The notes: generated by a model from the letters alone, not told the origin. A stretch of DNA of 64,000 bases from an uncultured Ectothiorhodospiraceae bacterium (GCA_913057145.1 CAJXNJ010000001.1:113682-177681); one strand, 5' to 3'. Counted from the stretch's first letter, positions 20,929 to 33,350 are shown. A program made the numbers and translations.

Positions 20929-21297
20929 TCACTCCTCGTCTTCCGTATCCCCGCGATCGCCATCAACGCCCCAGATGCGCTCAAGCCGATAGAAATCACG
21001 GACATCCTCGAGCATGACATGCACCACCACATCACCCAGATCCACCAGCACCCATTCGCTGCCCTCCATCCCCTCGACCCCGAGCGGGCGCAGATCGAGC
21101 TCGCGGGCAGCCTCAATCACCGACTCGGCAATGGAGCGGACATGACGCCGCGAATTTCCGGTGGCGAACGCCATGTAGTCGGTAATCGCGGTGCGACCCT
21201 GAACATCAATGATCCGCGGATCGACGGCCTTCATATCCGCCATGGCACGATCGACCTGATCGCGCAGGCGCTCGGCAGGGTGAGCAGTCTCATTCAT
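20929..21297 (-). CDS. rsfS: Ribosomal silencing factor RsfS
   Basis: GRTAITDYMAFATGNSRRHVRSIAESV, WVLVDLGDVVVHVM. Confidence 0.95.
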   Translation of the reverse strand: MNETAHPAERLRDQVDRAMADMKAVDPRIIDVQGRTAITDYMAFATGNSRRHVRSIAESVIEAARELDLRPLGVEGMEGSEWVLVDLGDVVVHVMLEDVRDFYRLERIWGVDGDRGDTEDEE

Positions 21298-21330
21298 CAG
21301 TGATCTGATCCTCCCGGGCAGTCCTGCCCG

Positions 21331-21990
21331 TTAAATCTGTGGGTAGCCATAGCATCCCCGGCGAACCTCACGCCAGACGGCCTCGGGCATCAACCCGCGC
21401 ACGGAATAACCCCGGGCAAGCAGTCGTCGAATCGCCGTCGCGGAGATCTGCAGACGCGAGACCGCCTGAAACAGTACCGACCCGGCCGGTGCCGCGCGCA
21501 GCCGCTCGGCCGTCTCAACCTCCCGTGCTGCCAGCCATGTGGCAAGTGCCGGCGGCAGCTCACCGCTGTCACCACCACGGGTTGTCACCAGCAGATGCGC
21601 GTATCGGGTCAACGCCTCCCAGCGATGCCATTGCATCAGTCCACGAAAGGCATCCGAGCCCATGATGAAAATAAGCGGCCGCTCAGGGCCGATTTCATCG
21701 CGCAGGGCGCGCAGCGTATCAACCGTATAAGAGGGCCCCGGCCGCTCGAGCTCACGCGAATCCACCACCAGCCCCGGAATATCGGCAACCGCCTGCTCGA
21801 GCAGCGCGCATCGGCGCTCGGCGGACAGCCTAGGCGGCGGCCGGTGTGGCGGCACCTGCCCGGGGACCAGGCGCAGCTCAGCCAGGTTGAGCTTCTCCAG
21901 CAACTCAATGGCCGGGCGCAGATGACCGTAGTGGACCGGATCGAATGTCCCGCCCAAAAGCGCCACCGGCGCGGCCGTTACTGCCGTCAT
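21331..21990 (-). CDS. nadD: Nicotinate-nucleotide adenylyltransferase
   Basis: [24 protein letters not shown]. Confidence 0.95.
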   Translation of the reverse strand: MTAVTAAPVALLGGTFDPVHYGHLRPAIELLEKLNLAELRLVPGQVPPHRPPPRLSAERRCALLEQAVADIPGLVVDSRELERPGPSYTVDTLRALRDEIGPERPLIFIMGSDAFRGLMQWHRWEALTRYAHLLVTTRGGDSGELPPALATWLAAREVETAERLRAAPAGSVLFQAVSRLQISATAIRRLLARGYSVRGLMPEAVWREVRRGCYGYPQI

Positions 21991-23249
21991 TCGCGAATAT
22001 GCCCCTCGCCAAGGACGATGTATTTCTGGGTGGTCAATCCCTCAAGGCCGACCGGCCCACGCGCATGCAGTTTATCGGTACTGATGCCTATTTCGGCACC
22101 GAGTCCGTACTCAAAACCGTCCGCGAATCGGGTGGAGGCATTGACCATGACGGAACTCGAATCCACCTCGCGCAGAAATCGCTCGGCATTGGCATGGTGG
22201 TTGGTGACGATGGCCTCAGTATGCCCGGAGCTGTGCCGGGCGATATGCGCCATGGCGGCATCGATGCCATCGACAACCCGCACCGAGAGGATCGGCGCGA
22301 GATATTCAGTATCCCAATCGGCATCCGTGGCCGGCGTCAGACCGGCTACGAGCGCACAGCTGCGCTCACAGCCGCGAAGCTCCACACCAAACTCATCGAA
22401 CCGCGCCTTAAGCCGTGGCAACAGCTCCTCAGCAATATCACCATCAAGCAGAAGTGTCTCAAGCGTGTTGCAGGTGCCATAGCGCTGGGTTTTGGCATTG
22501 ACCACCACGCGCTCGGCCATCTCGAGATCGGCGGCTGCATCAACATAACAATGACAGATGCCATCAAGGTGCTTGATCATCGGGACCGTGGCTTCCTGCA
22601 TGATGCGCTCAATCAGCCCTTTACCGCCTCTTGGCACCAGCACATCCACGTAGTCATCCATGGTGATCAGACTGCCCACCGCGGCGCGATCGGTCGTGGC
22701 CACCACCTGTACGGCAGTGCGCGGCAGCCCCGCTTCCACAAGACCCTCGATAATGCACTCGGCAATGGCCTGATTGGAGTGCAGGGCCTCGGATCCGCCA
22801 CGCAGCAGACAGGCGTTGCCGGATTTAAGACAGAGCCCGGCGGCATCGGCGGTCACATTGGGCCGCGATTCATAAATAATGCCGATGACACCCAACGGCA
22901 CCCGCATGCGTCCGACCCGGATACCTGAGGGCATGGGTGAGAGATCCGTTACCGCTCCCACCGGGTCGGGCAATGCGGCAATCTGCTCCAGACCCTCGGC
23001 CATCGCTTCAATACGCGCATCGGTCAGTGCCAATCGATCGAGCAGTGCGGCATCGAGACCGGCTGCTTCACCGGCGGCGATATCCTTGGCATTGGCGGTC
23101 TTCAGTGTCTCTCGCGCACCCCGTATGCGCTCGGCAATGGCCCGCAGCGCAGCATTGCGCGGGCCGCTTTCGGTGGCTGCAAGCTCACGGCCGGCCGCCC
23201 TCGCCGCCTCACCGAGCCCGCGCATATAAGCATTCACATCCTCGATCAT
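21987..23249 (-). CDS. proA: Glutamate-5-semialdehyde dehydrogenase
   Basis: [45 protein letters not shown]. Confidence 0.96.
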   Translation of the reverse strand: MIEDVNAYMRGLGEAARAAGRELAATESGPRNAALRAIAERIRGARETLKTANAKDIAAGEAAGLDAALLDRLALTDARIEAMAEGLEQIAALPDPVGAVTDLSPMPSGIRVGRMRVPLGVIGIIYESRPNVTADAAGLCLKSGNACLLRGGSEALHSNQAIAECIIEGLVEAGLPRTAVQVVATTDRAAVGSLITMDDYVDVLVPRGGKGLIERIMQEATVPMIKHLDGICHCYVDAAADLEMAERVVVNAKTQRYGTCNTLETLLLDGDIAEELLPRLKARFDEFGVELRGCERSCALVAGLTPATDADWDTEYLAPILSVRVVDGIDAAMAHIARHSSGHTEAIVTNHHANAERFLREVDSSSVMVNASTRFADGFEYGLGAEIGISTDKLHARGPVGLEGLTTQKYIVLGEGHIRE

Positions 23250-24286
23250 GAGCGAATTCCTCTGCTTCTTGCCGCCGCCGCCAGACGTGCGGCCTTGCTC
23301 GTCAATACTATCAGTTCATCCCAGGGCTGCCCCGGCTCGGCCCCTTTGATGATGCGATCAACCCTGGCTGCCTGCGAGAGCATGCGTGACCAGGTTCCGC
23401 GACGGGCCCGCCGGGCGAGTTGCTCGAGTACGCTCTGACGCTGCTTCCAGACCCGGTGACGTCGCATTACCGACTGCGAGGCAGCGCCATTGGCCGGGGT
23501 CTGTTCCAGATCCGCCAGCACCCGCAGCTCTTTGGCCAAACCCCAGAGGACGAGGACGGGCTGTTCACCTTCGGCGCGAAGGCGCTCAGTGATCTTCAGG
23601 CTGCGGGCCACCTCACCGCTGAGGACCGCATCGGGCAGGTCAAACACGGCAAACCGCGCGCTATCGGTGACAGCCTCCTGCGCGGCCTTCAGATTGACGG
23701 TTCCGGTGCCCAGCAATAGCGCCAGCTTGTCGATCTCCTGTGCAAGTGCCAGCAGATTGCCCTCGTTGCGATCCACCAACAGCTCAATGACCTCGCGGTC
23801 GATCTCAAGCCCGCGTTCACGCCCGCGTGCAGCGATCCAGGCGGGCATCTGACCGCGCCGCAGCGGCCAGGCATAGCTCATCACCCCGGCGCGGGCAAAA
23901 GCCTGCACCCAGGCCGACTTGCGCTGCGCGGCCTCAAGTCGGCCGGTAATCACTACCAGCAGGGTATCCTCAGGCGCCGATTCGGCCTGGGCCTTGAGCA
24001 CCGCGGCCCCCTCACGGCCAGGCTTGCCGCCGGGCAGGCGCAGCTCCAACAATCGTCGATCACTGAACAAGGAGAGATTGTCACTGGCAGCCGCAAGCCG
24101 GTTCCAGTCGAAACTCGCATCGGCATGCAGGACATCGCGCTCGGTATAGCCGGCCTCGCGCGCTTTGGCCCGCAGTGCATCGAGCGCTTCTTCGATGAGC
24201 AGCGGCTCTTCGCCTCCGATTAAATAGGCACCGGCAAGGCCTTTGTGAATGGCCCCGGGCAGATCATCGAAGCGCAGCTCGGGCAT
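23246..24286 (-). CDS. holA: DNA polymerase III delta subunit
   Basis: [19 protein letters not shown]; located between lptE and proA. Confidence 0.9.
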   Translation of the reverse strand: MPELRFDDLPGAIHKGLAGAYLIGGEEPLLIEEALDALRAKAREAGYTERDVLHADASFDWNRLAAASDNLSLFSDRRLLELRLPGGKPGREGAAVLKAQAESAPEDTLLVVITGRLEAAQRKSAWVQAFARAGVMSYAWPLRRGQMPAWIAARGRERGLEIDREVIELLVDRNEGNLLALAQEIDKLALLLGTGTVNLKAAQEAVTDSARFAVFDLPDAVLSGEVARSLKITERLRAEGEQPVLVLWGLAKELRVLADLEQTPANGAASQSVMRRHRVWKQRQSVLEQLARRARRGTWSRMLSQAARVDRIIKGAEPGQPWDELIVLTSKAARLAAAARSRGIRS

Positions 24287-24298
24287 GATCCGGGCTGC

Positions 24299-24799
24299 CT
24301 AGAGGCTGCGGCCGACACGCGCGAGCAACAGACGGATGGCATCCTCACGCAGCTCACGGACCAGGGCTTCTTCCTCAGCCTCCTGGGCCTGGAGATTATC
24401 GGGATCGGCGCGGTAGGCCGCCGAAGTCTGGACGGTCTGTTGCTGCCTGCCCTCGGCCATTGCCTCCGCGAGGCCACCCGGCCGGAGGGTAAAGCTCAGG
24501 CTGTAGCGAAGCTCGTATTCACTGGCAAACCCATCGGCATCACTCGCCACGGTCCGGCGACTGCGATCGGGGCGGTCGACCTCAATCACCCAGCGAGCCT
24601 GATCGGCCGCCGCCACCACCTCGGCATCCAGACTGCGCAGCTCAACCGCGATTTCGTTGAGCAGTCGGTTTCCGGCGCTGCCTTCAAGGGCGATGGGCAC
24701 CGCGGCAAAGCCACCACCCGCTGCTCCTCGCAGCTGCCAGCCGCAGGCGGTGATCACAAGGACCAATGAGCACAGCAGCAGAATCTTGAGTTTTTGCAT
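24299..24799 (-). CDS. lptE: LPS-assembly lipoprotein LptE
   Basis: Lipobox VITAC followed by GWQLRG; located between leuS and holA. Confidence 0.9.
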   Translation of the reverse strand: MQKLKILLLCSLVLVITACGWQLRGAAGGGFAAVPIALEGSAGNRLLNEIAVELRSLDAEVVAAADQARWVIEVDRPDRSRRTVASDADGFASEYELRYSLSFTLRPGGLAEAMAEGRQQQTVQTSAAYRADPDNLQAQEAEEEALVRELREDAIRLLLARVGRSL

Positions 24800-27393
24800 C
24801 AGTTGGCCACCACATTCACCAGCCGCCCGGGGACAACAATGACCTTACGCACGGTGGCTGATTCAATAAAGCGCTGGACATTGGCATCGGCGAGTGCTGC
24901 TGTCTGAATGGTCTGCTCATCGGCGTCCGCCGCAATCACCAGACGGCTGCGCAGCTTGCCGTTGACCTGCACCACCAGCTCCACCTCATCCTGAACCAGC
25001 GCCGATTCATCCACCTCGGGCCAGGGTTGATCAACGGCCGCGCCATCCCTTCCCAGCGACTGCCACAGGGCATGGCTGAGATGAGGCGTGATCGGCTGGA
25101 GCATCAGCACGACGGCCTCCAATGCCTCCTGGCGCAGTCCTCGGGCGGCAGCATCCGTTGCGGCGTAGCGCCCGAGGGCATTACACAGCTCCATAATGGC
25201 CGCAATGGCGGTATTGAAGGTATATCGCCTGCCAATATCGTCGGTGACTTTGTTGATGGTTTCATGCAGCTTGCGACGCAGCGCAACACCGGTCTCGTCG
25301 AGCTCAGCAACGCGTGGGTCGGCCGGTACCGGACCCGCCTCGACATGCTCCTGGATGAGCGCATAGAGCCGACGCAGAAAACGCGAAGCCCCCTCAACAC
25401 CGCTGTCCTGCCATTCAAGAGCCTGCTCCGGCGGCGCGGCGAACATGGTGAACAGTCGCACGGTATCGGCGCCAAACCGATCCACCAGCGCTTCGGGATC
25501 TTCGCCGTTGTTCTTCGACTTCGACATGGTGGTCCAGCCGGTGGCAACCACCTCGGCTCCATCGCTGCGGCGTCTGGCCGCCACAATGCGTCCCTTGCCA
25601 TCACGCTCGACTTCGACATCGGCAGGGGCGATCCACTCACGCCCGGCCTCTTCGCTGTCGCGGTAGTACGCCTCGGCCAGCACCATGCCCTGACAGAGCA
25701 GATTGGTGGCGGGCTCATCGCTTGCCACCAGCCCGAGATCACGCATGAGCTTGTGCCAGAAACGGAAATAGAGCAGATGCATGACCGCATGCTCGATACC
25801 ACCGATGTACTGATCCACCGGCAACCAATAATTCGCGCGGTCATCCAGCATCGCCTCATCGGTGGGGCTGCAGTAGCGCGCGTAATACCAGGAGGACTCC
25901 ACGAAGGTATCGAAGGTGTCGGTCTCGCGCTCGGCCTGTGTGCCGCATTGCGGGCAGGCCACACGACGCCAGTCCGGGTCGCTTTTAAGCGGCGACTGCA
26001 CACCGGTGAACGTCACCTGCTCGGGCAGGGTGACCGGCAGGTCGCTGTCCGGCACCGGCACGGCGCCACAGTCCGGGCAATGGATAATCGGAATCGGGCA
26101 GCCCCAATAACGCTGCCGCGAGACACCCCAGTCGCGCAGGCGATAGTTGATCGTGCGCTGCCCGATGCCGCGGGATTCCAGATGATCGGCGATGGCATTG
26201 AATGCCGTGGTGAAATCCATGCCCGTGAATTCACCCGAATTCACCGTGACAAGGTTCTCCTTGGCGCTCCAGGGTTCCGCCTCGACGTCCACGGCACTGC
26301 CATCGGCCGGGCCGACCGACTGGCGGATCGGCAGGCCAAAGCGCTTGGCAAATTCATGGTCACGCGCATCATGCGCCGGGACCGCCATGATCGCCCCGGT
26401 GCCGTAGCCCATGAGCACGAAATTGGCGACCCAGACCGGGATGCGCTCACCGGAGAGCGGATTGATGGCCTCAACCCCGAGCGGCATGCCCTTTTTCTCG
26501 AGCTTCTCCATCGCCTCTTCGGTGACAGCACCCTGGCGAATCTCTTCGAGAAAAGCCTCGATCGCCGGATCCTTTTCCGCCGCGGCCAGCGCCAGCGGAT
26601 GATCCGCCGCCACCGCCATATACGTCGCCCCATAGAGCGTATCCGGCCGGGTGGTGTAGACCCGCAGCGGCTCACCACCATCAGCAAGGGCGAAATCAAG
26701 CTCGACACCCTCGGAGCGGCCGATCCAGTTGCGCTGCATGATCTTAACGGCATCCGGCCAGCCCGGCAGATTGTCCAGGCCGTCGAGCAACTCATCGGCA
26801 TAGTCGGTGATACGCAGGAACCACTGGGGAATCTCCCGACGCTCAACGATGGCGCCTGAGCGCCAGCCGCGACCGTCCACCACCTGCTCATTGGCAAGCA
26901 CCGTCTGATCCACCGGGTCCCAGTTCACGACCGACTTGGCCTGATAGACCAGGCCTTTTTCAAACAGCCGGGTGAACATCTGCTGCTCCCAGCGATAGTA
27001 GTCGGGCTGGCAGGTGGTGACCTCCCGCCGCCAGTCATAGCCATAGCCCATGCGCTGCAGCTGACGGCGCATATGATCGATATTCTCGTAGGTCCATTTC
27101 GCCGGGGGGACATCGCGTTTGATCGCCGCGTTCTCGGCCGGCAGGCCAAAGGCATCCCAGCCCATGGGCTGGAGGACGTTGCGCCCCTGCATGCGCTGGA
27201 AGCGGGCAATGACATCGCCAATGGTGTAATTGCGCACATGGCCCATGTGCAGCCGACCGCTCGGGTACGGCAGCATCGACAGACAGTAGTATTTTTCTAC
27301 CGTCGGGTCTTCGCTGACTTCAAAGGTGCCGGCTTCATCCCAGTAGGCCTGTGCGGCGGTCTCAATTTCGGCGGGGTTGTAATGCTTTTCCAT
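24799..27393 (-). CDS. leuS: Leucyl-tRNA synthetase
   Basis: [22 protein letters not shown] (HIGH-like), MSKSKNNG (KMSKS). Confidence 0.97.
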   Translation of the reverse strand: MEKHYNPAEIETAAQAYWDEAGTFEVSEDPTVEKYYCLSMLPYPSGRLHMGHVRNYTIGDVIARFQRMQGRNVLQPMGWDAFGLPAENAAIKRDVPPAKWTYENIDHMRRQLQRMGYGYDWRREVTTCQPDYYRWEQQMFTRLFEKGLVYQAKSVVNWDPVDQTVLANEQVVDGRGWRSGAIVERREIPQWFLRITDYADELLDGLDNLPGWPDAVKIMQRNWIGRSEGVELDFALADGGEPLRVYTTRPDTLYGATYMAVAADHPLALAAAEKDPAIEAFLEEIRQGAVTEEAMEKLEKKGMPLGVEAINPLSGERIPVWVANFVLMGYGTGAIMAVPAHDARDHEFAKRFGLPIRQSVGPADGSAVDVEAEPWSAKENLVTVNSGEFTGMDFTTAFNAIADHLESRGIGQRTINYRLRDWGVSRQRYWGCPIPIIHCPDCGAVPVPDSDLPVTLPEQVTFTGVQSPLKSDPDWRRVACPQCGTQAERETDTFDTFVESSWYYARYCSPTDEAMLDDRANYWLPVDQYIGGIEHAVMHLLYFRFWHKLMRDLGLVASDEPATNLLCQGMVLAEAYYRDSEEAGREWIAPADVEVERDGKGRIVAARRRSDGAEVVATGWTTMSKSKNNGEDPEALVDRFGADTVRLFTMFAAPPEQALEWQDSGVEGASRFLRRLYALIQEHVEAGPVPADPRVAELDETGVALRRKLHETINKVTDDIGRRYTFNTAIAAIMELCNALGRYAATDAAARGLRQEALEAVVLMLQPITPHLSHALWQSLGRDGAAVDQPWPEVDESALVQDEVELVVQVNGKLRSRLVIAADADEQTIQTAALADANVQRFIESATVRKVIVVPGRLVNVVAN

Positions 27394-27431
27394 GGCGCGA
27401 GAGGATACCCCGCCGCCGGTACCGATTGCAC

Positions 27432-27965
27432 CTATGACGCGTTTGATGACTGTCGCGCCGCGCGTTCAAATTCACTGCCATGGCAGCGCGGGCAGGGTGG
27501 AATATGGCCTGCACGCTTGAAATGCAGCACCTCACCGCAGCTGCGACAGACAAGACTGCCCGGACCGGTGATCTCGCCGGTGTGATAACGCGCCGCCGCC
27601 TGCAGCTCTTCATTGAATGCCTGCCACTGCAGCCGCGTCTGATCCGCCACCGAGGAGAACTGATCCCAGATCCAGTTCTCCACCAGCTGCAAGTCCATGT
27701 GCAGCCAGTCGGCATAAGTACCACGGGTTTTCTCCACATATTCCGCGGCATCCTGCAGGTCCCGGCGCAGCCATGCGGCAATCCGCTCGGCCTCATCACG
27801 CGTCAGCTCACCAAGCTCTACGCTGCGCTCCCGCACGGTATCGAGCGCTTCGTGGAATCCATGCTCGACCGCCTCACCCGTGTGCTCGAGCCGCTCACGC
27901 AGACGCTCGAGCATCTGTTCATAAGCATGGACTTCACGCGATTGATTTTTCTGCTCGTCACTCAT
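27432..27965 (-). CDS. Zinc ribbon-containing protein, DUF1451/YbeL-like
   Basis: Helical N-terminus, C-terminal CRSCGEVL...CPRCHG zinc ribbon; upstream of leuS. Confidence 0.85.
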   Translation of the reverse strand: MSDEQKNQSREVHAYEQMLERLRERLEHTGEAVEHGFHEALDTVRERSVELGELTRDEAERIAAWLRRDLQDAAEYVEKTRGTYADWLHMDLQLVENWIWDQFSSVADQTRLQWQAFNEELQAAARYHTGEITGPGSLVCRSCGEVLHFKRAGHIPPCPRCHGSEFERAARQSSNAS

Positions 27966-28009
27966 CGCTCGATGCTCCTTAGTGCCTGATGCGCTCAGTG
28001 TAACGCCGG

Positions 28010-29506
28010 CTACCCAATGTCGCGAAAGAGGGTGAGCTCCCGGCGGCCAAAGACCAGCAGCAGGAACAATCCGCTGATACAGATGATCACGACCGGCCAG
28101 TCGCGCCAGCGGGTATACGGTGTGGCCCCGGCATGCGGCGTGATTTCAGTATTGAGGACGGTCTGCTCAAACAGCCCAGTCCGGGCAAGCACCCTGCCCT
28201 TGCGATCAATCATGGCCGAGACACCGGTATTGGTGGCCCGCAACATGGGCCGGGCAGTCTCAAGGGCGCGCATTCGTGCCATCTGCAAATGCTGCCAGGG
28301 GGCCGCAGAACGGCCGAACCAGGCATCATTACTGAGATTGAGCAGAATCTCCGCGGCCGGCAGGGCATCGGCAATCTCGGTGCCGAATGTCACCTCGTAG
28401 CAGATGCTCACGCCAATGGCAGCACCCCCGGCCTCCAGCGGCCTCGCCGAGGTGCCGGCGTCAAAATCCCCCAGCGGTGTGCCGACAAAATCAAGCAGCC
28501 CACCGGCAATATCGCGAAACGGCACGTATTCACCAAAGGGCACCAGATGCCGTTTGTAGTAGAACTGCGCTGACTCCCCGGGAATGACAACGGCATTGAA
28601 GGCTCTGTCATCCTCGGCCACCGGCGCGCCGATCACAAGTGTACTGCCGGCGGCAGTCGCCTCCTCGACCAGACGCTGCAGCAGCGTCTCGGCCTGATGG
28701 TAGTAGACCGGCAGGGACGCCTCGGGCCAGATCACCAGATCCTCACCCCAGTGACGGCGGCTGAGCCCGACATATTCAGCAACAATCTCCTCACGCGCCG
28801 TCGGATCCCATTTCCGCGCCTGATCGATATTGCCCTGGATAAGCGCCACCGTAAGCGGCTCAGCGCTCGGGGTGCTCCATTCCCGATCCAGCAGGAATCC
28901 GGCGGCCAATAACACCGCAGCCAGCGCCGGTGGTAATAGCAACCGCAGGGACAGGGGGCGGCGCATCCACCAGGCCAGCGCTCCGGCAAGCAGGGCCAAT
29001 CCGAGCCCGGGGCCATAGACGCCGAGAACCGGCGCCCAATGCGCCAGAGGCGTGTCGATCTGGCTGTAACCGACGCTCAACCAGGTGGCCCCGGTGAAAA
29101 GCCAGCTGCGCACCCACTCAATCAGTATCCAGGCGAGCGGGAAGCTCAATAGTGCCGAGACCCGGCGACAACGCTGGCCCACCACCCAGCCAAGCCAGAG
29201 CGCCAGCATGGGGATCAGCGCGAAAAGCGCGATGAGGATCGGCGTTGCAATACCGGCTGCAAGCACGCCGCCGCCATAATCGGCGATGCTGTGATAGATC
29301 CAGTAGACACCGAGCCCTGCGTAGCCGAGACCGAAGCTGTAACCGGCAAGCAGAACAACGCTCACTGCCCTGACACGGGAGATGAGCGCGAAGATGACCG
29401 CCAGCGCCACCAGCGGCGCCCAGGCCAGTGAGTAGGGAGCAAAACCCAGTGCAAGCAGCAACCCCGCCGCCAGCGAGAGAATGAGCATGAGCGGCAAGGG
29501 CATCAT
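28010..29506 (-). CDS. lnt: Apolipoprotein N-acyltransferase
   Basis: Multi-TM N-terminus plus nitrilase-like domain (WPEASLP, YKRHLVPFGEYVP, SICYEVTF). Confidence 0.95.
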   Translation of the reverse strand: MMPLPLMLILSLAAGLLLALGFAPYSLAWAPLVALAVIFALISRVRAVSVVLLAGYSFGLGYAGLGVYWIYHSIADYGGGVLAAGIATPILIALFALIPMLALWLGWVVGQRCRRVSALLSFPLAWILIEWVRSWLFTGATWLSVGYSQIDTPLAHWAPVLGVYGPGLGLALLAGALAWWMRRPLSLRLLLPPALAAVLLAAGFLLDREWSTPSAEPLTVALIQGNIDQARKWDPTAREEIVAEYVGLSRRHWGEDLVIWPEASLPVYYHQAETLLQRLVEEATAAGSTLVIGAPVAEDDRAFNAVVIPGESAQFYYKRHLVPFGEYVPFRDIAGGLLDFVGTPLGDFDAGTSARPLEAGGAAIGVSICYEVTFGTEIADALPAAEILLNLSNDAWFGRSAAPWQHLQMARMRALETARPMLRATNTGVSAMIDRKGRVLARTGLFEQTVLNTEITPHAGATPYTRWRDWPVVIICISGLFLLLVFGRRELTLFRDIG

Positions 29507-29509
29507 TGC

Positions 29510-30397
29510 CTAATCAGAAGCCGCGGACGGATCACCGGGTTCGGCCGCATCGGCGGTGGAGACCAGCAACAAATGCAGTCGACGCGAGTCGGCGCGCAGG
29601 ACATCAAACTGCAACCCCTCGAGCGTGAGCTGCTCACCGCGCCTTGGCAGATGCCCGAAGCCATTGGCCACCAACCCGCCGATGGTATCGAATTCCTCAT
29701 CACTGAAAGCCGTGCCGAAATGTTCATTAAAAATCTCAACAGGTGTCAGCGCCTTGACCACCGTGCGGCCATCATCACCGCGATTCAGAATCCAGGTGGA
29801 TTCGTCCAGATCATGTTCATCGTCAATCTCACCGACAATCTGCTCGATCACATCCTCGATGGTCACGATGCCGGCCAGACCGCCATATTCATCCACCACG
29901 ATGGCAAGATGATTACGGCTTTCCTGGAAGAGCTTGAGCAGGGCATCCAGTCGCTTGCTCTCCGGGACGAACAGTGCCGGGCGCAGCAGCTCGCGTAAGT
30001 GAAATTCACGCTCATGCGTCGGGTCGAGATAGGGCAGGAGGTCCTTGGCGATGAGAATGCCGATGACATCATCGCGGCTGTCGCCGGTCACCGGGAAGCG
30101 GGAATGGCCGCTGTCGATTATGGTGGGCAGGAGATCCCAGACCGACTCGGAGCGTTGCAGGAGTGAGACCTGGGAGCGCGGAATCATCACATCGCGGACC
30201 TGCAGGTCAGCCACATGCAATACCCCCTCGCACATGGAGAGCGCATCCGCATCGAGAATGCCGCGTCTTTGTGAATCCTTCAGGACCTGAACCACGCCCT
30301 CGCGATCGCGGGGCTCGTGACTGCCAAAAAGGCGTTTGACCCGATCCAGCCATGGTCTATGGCTGGCGCTGGTACTCCCGGATTGTTCGTCGTTCAT
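29510..30397 (-). CDS. corC: CBS-domain/CorC_HlyC transporter-associated protein
   Basis: [45 protein letters not shown]. Confidence 0.95.
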   Translation of the reverse strand: MNDEQSGSTSASHRPWLDRVKRLFGSHEPRDREGVVQVLKDSQRRGILDADALSMCEGVLHVADLQVRDVMIPRSQVSLLQRSESVWDLLPTIIDSGHSRFPVTGDSRDDVIGILIAKDLLPYLDPTHEREFHLRELLRPALFVPESKRLDALLKLFQESRNHLAIVVDEYGGLAGIVTIEDVIEQIVGEIDDEHDLDESTWILNRGDDGRTVVKALTPVEIFNEHFGTAFSDEEFDTIGGLVANGFGHLPRRGEQLTLEGLQFDVLRADSRRLHLLLVSTADAAEPGDPSAASD

Positions 30398-30422
30398 GCC
30401 GCTCCGTTCTGGCCTCGACTGG

Positions 30423-30469
30423 CGACCTTTCGGTCGATGGGTTAGACCACTGCGCGCAGCGCTCTAACC
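30423..30469 (-). promoter_or_regulatory. Structured ybeY-corC spacer (two adjacent hairpins upstream of corC)
   Basis: Minus strand: GGTTAGA...TCTAACC (30440-30469) and CGACC-GAAA-GGTCG (30423-30436). Confidence 0.45.
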
Positions 30470-30490
30470 GATCGATCCCGCAGTCCCCGC

Positions 30491-30934
30491 TCAGGCGTAA
30501 GGGTCAGCATACCCCAGTTGCGCCAGAATTCGACGCTCCTCATTCTCCATGATCTCGGCCTCAGTGACAGTCTTATGGTCAAAGCCGAGCAAGTGCAAGA
30601 CCCCGTGGACAGTCAGATGCGCCCAATGCGCGAGCCAGAGCTTATCCTGCTCGCGCGCTTCTCGGGCGACGACCGGTGCGCAGATGACCAGATCGCCGAG
30701 AAGCGGCAGATCAATACCATCCGGCAATTCCGCGGGAAAAGAGAGCACATTGGTGGGGGCATCCTTGCCGCGGTAATCACGATTCAGCGCCTGGCTCTCG
30801 GCCTCATCCACCAACCGAATCGCAAGCTCCCAGTCATCGATCCGGCCCTGTAGGGCTGCCTCCACCCAGCGGCTGAATTCAGCCTGCTCCGGCACCGTAT
30901 CGGCGGTTGCTGTCTGCAATTGGAGTTCGGACAT
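30491..30934 (-). CDS. ybeY: Endoribonuclease YbeY
   Basis: [24 protein letters not shown]. Confidence 0.96.
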   Translation of the reverse strand: MSELQLQTATADTVPEQAEFSRWVEAALQGRIDDWELAIRLVDEAESQALNRDYRGKDAPTNVLSFPAELPDGIDLPLLGDLVICAPVVAREAREQDKLWLAHWAHLTVHGVLHLLGFDHKTVTEAEIMENEERRILAQLGYADPYA

Positions 30935-30943
30935 CGACTGCGG

Positions 30944-31948
30944 TCAATCAGCGGTGTGATCGCCTTCCCGGCGGTCGTAGGCGCGCACGATACGCTGCAC
31001 CAGATCATGTCGGACCACGTCCTTGGCCGAGAAAAAGGTAAAGCTCACCCCATCGACGGCCTGCAGCACATCAATGGCATCACGCAGCCCCGAGGTCTTG
31101 CCGGGCGGCAGGTCAATCTGAGTGACATCACCGGTGACCACCGCAGTCGAGCCAAAACCCAGCCGCGTGAGGAACATCTTCATCTGCTCGACGGTGGTGT
31201 TCTGGGCTTCATCGAGGATGATGAAAGCCCCATTGAGAGTCCGGCCACGCATGTAGGCCAATGGCGCGACCTCGATGACATTGCGCTCAATGAGCTTGTT
31301 CACCCGCTCAAAACCGAGCATTTCAAACAGCGCGTCATAAAGCGGTCGCAGATAGGGATCCACCTTCTGCGCCAGATCACCGGGCAGAAAACCGAGCCGC
31401 TCGCCGGCTTCCACCGCCGGTCGCACCAGCACCAGTCGTTGCACCCGCTCCTGCTGCAGCGCGTCGACGGCGCTTGCAACGGCAAGATAGGTCTTGCCGG
31501 TCCCGGCCGGGCCGATACCAAAATTCAGATCATGCCGGGCGATGGCACTGAGGTAGTCGCGCTGACTCGGCCCGCGCCCTCGAATAAGCCCCTTGCGGGT
31601 GCGGATACTGACTTCATCCGGCGCCGGTGGCGCATCCGCCTTTTCATCGGAGACTGCCTGATTGCGCGAAGCCTCGGCCTCGGCACTGCGCAGCTGAAGA
31701 TGAACATTCTCAGCCCCGATAATCTCGCGCGCGGTGTGATCATAGAGCGTGCGAATGACATCACCGGCGACCTGAGCGGCGGCATCCTGGCCGATGATAC
31801 GGAATCGATGACCGCGGTTCTCAATCTCGACACCCAGGCGTTTTTCAACCTGACGGAGATTCTCGTCAAACTGTCCGCATAAGTTGGCCAGCCGCTCGTT
31901 ATCGGCAGGCGCCAGTGTGAAGTCGACGGCCCCGGCGTGGCTGCTCAA
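30944..31948 (-). CDS. ybeZ: PhoH family protein (YbeZ-like ATPase)
   Basis: GIGPAGTGKTYLAVASAV Walker A, FIILDEAQNTT; ORF is open to 32044 but an in-frame TTG near 31948 avoids the overlap with miaB. Confidence 0.92.
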   Translation of the reverse strand: MSSHAGAVDFTLAPADNERLANLCGQFDENLRQVEKRLGVEIENRGHRFRIIGQDAAAQVAGDVIRTLYDHTAREIIGAENVHLQLRSAEAEASRNQAVSDEKADAPPAPDEVSIRTRKGLIRGRGPSQRDYLSAIARHDLNFGIGPAGTGKTYLAVASAVDALQQERVQRLVLVRPAVEAGERLGFLPGDLAQKVDPYLRPLYDALFEMLGFERVNKLIERNVIEVAPLAYMRGRTLNGAFIILDEAQNTTVEQMKMFLTRLGFGSTAVVTGDVTQIDLPPGKTSGLRDAIDVLQAVDGVSFTFFSAKDVVRHDLVQRIVRAYDRREGDHTAD

Positions 31949-31961
31949 GCGTCCACCCGGC

Positions 31962-33350
31962 TCATGAGGCCTCCGCGGCAAATGCCTGCGGCATATCGGC
32001 AAGCTCGGGCTCGAGATCGGTATCAATACCCAGCATCTCTGCACGCAGAGAATTGGACAGCGCCTCGGTGATCCGCACCTTGACGAAGCGGCCGATCAGG
32101 CGCGGATGCCCGGGGAAATTCACCACCCGATTATTCTGGGTGCGCCCCTTGATCTCGCTGGCGTTCTTGCGCGAGACACCATCTACCAGCACCGATTCCA
32201 CCTGGCCCACCATCGCCTCGCTAATCGCGCGGGCATTGCGATCGAGGACTGCCTGCAGGCGCTGGAGCCGTTCTTTTTTCTCTTCGCGCGAAGTGGCATC
32301 CGGCAGCTGTGCAGCGGGTGTGCCGGGCCGGCGCGAGTAGATGAAACTGAATGATTGATCAAACCCGACCTGCTCGATGAGATCCATGGTCGCCTCGAAG
32401 TCTTTTTTCATCTCTCCGGGGAAGCCGATGATGAAATCCGAGGAAATGGACAGATCCGGCCGGGCCTTTTTCAGCCGCGCCACCAGATCGAGAAAATAAT
32501 CCCGGCCGTGGTTGCGTTTCATGAGGGTGAGCACGTTATCCGAGCCGCTCTGCACCGGCAGGTGCAGATGGTTCACCAGCTCCGGGACTTCGGCATAGGC
32601 ATCCACCAGCGCCTGGTTGAAATCGAGCGGATGCGAGGTGGTGAAGCGAATGCGGTCAATGCCTTCGAGCGCGGCGACATAGTGGATCAACAGCGCCAGG
32701 TCCGCTGGCTCACCATCCGGGCCCTCGGCTGCGTAGCCATTGACGTTCTGCCCGAGCAGCGTGATCTCGCGGACACCCTGTTCGGCGAGCTCGGCACACT
32801 CCGCGAGCACATCCTCAAACGGGCGGCTGATCTCCTCACCGCGGGTGTAGGGCACCACGCAGAAACTGCAGTATTTGCTGCAGCCTTCCATGATCGAGAC
32901 AAACGCTGTCGGGCCCTCGGCGCGAGGCTCCGGCAGGCGGTCGAACTTCTCAATCTCCGGGAAACTGACATCGACCACCGAGCGCCCGGTCTCCCGAGCG
33001 CGGGCCACCATATCGGGCAGCCGATGCAGGGTCTGTGGCCCGAAAACCATATCGACGAAAGGCGCGCGCTCAACAATCGCTGCACCCTCCTGACTGGCCA
33101 CGCAGCCGCCGACGCCGATCAGCAGGTCGGGTTTCTCGGACTTAAGCGCCCGCCACCGGCCAAGCTCGGAGAACACCTTCTCCTGGGCTTTTTCGCGAAT
33201 TGAGCAGGTATTGAGCAGAATGACATCGGCCGCTTCCGGCGTCGTCACCCGCTCATACTGACCTTCGGCTGCGAGCACATCGACCATTTTGGCCGAATCG
33301 TACTCATTCATCTGGCAGCCATGCGTGCGTACATAAACCTTCTGTGTCAT
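31962..33350 (-). CDS. miaB: tRNA-2-methylthio-N6-dimethylallyladenosine synthase
   Basis: [29 protein letters not shown] radical SAM CxxxCxxC. Confidence 0.96.
   Translation of the reverse strand: MTQKVYVRTHGCQMNEYDSAKMVDVLAAEGQYERVTTPEAADVILLNTCSIREKAQEKVFSELGRWRALKSEKPDLLIGVGGCVASQEGAAIVERAPFVDMVFGPQTLHRLPDMVARARETGRSVVDVSFPEIEKFDRLPEPRAEGPTAFVSIMEGCSKYCSFCVVPYTRGEEISRPFEDVLAECAELAEQGVREITLLGQNVNGYAAEGPDGEPADLALLIHYVAALEGIDRIRFTTSHPLDFNQALVDAYAEVPELVNHLHLPVQSGSDNVLTLMKRNHGRDYFLDLVARLKKARPDLSISSDFIIGFPGEMKKDFEATMDLIEQVGFDQSFSFIYSRRPGTPAAQLPDATSREEKKERLQRLQAVLDRNARAISEAMVGQVESVLVDGVSRKNASEIKGRTQNNRVVNFPGHPRLIGRFVKVRITEALSNSLRAEMLGIDTDLEPELADMPQAFAAEAS

Noticed and set aside
25027-26859. 610-aa plus-strand ORF antisense to leuS
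   Set aside because: Composition is low-information and has no recognisable motif; a typical spurious antisense ORF in high-GC DNA opposite a well-supported leuS
31949-32044. N-terminal extension of the PhoH ORF overlapping miaB
   Set aside because: Extension lies within miaB coding sequence and lacks PhoH-like content; a downstream TTG start is more likely
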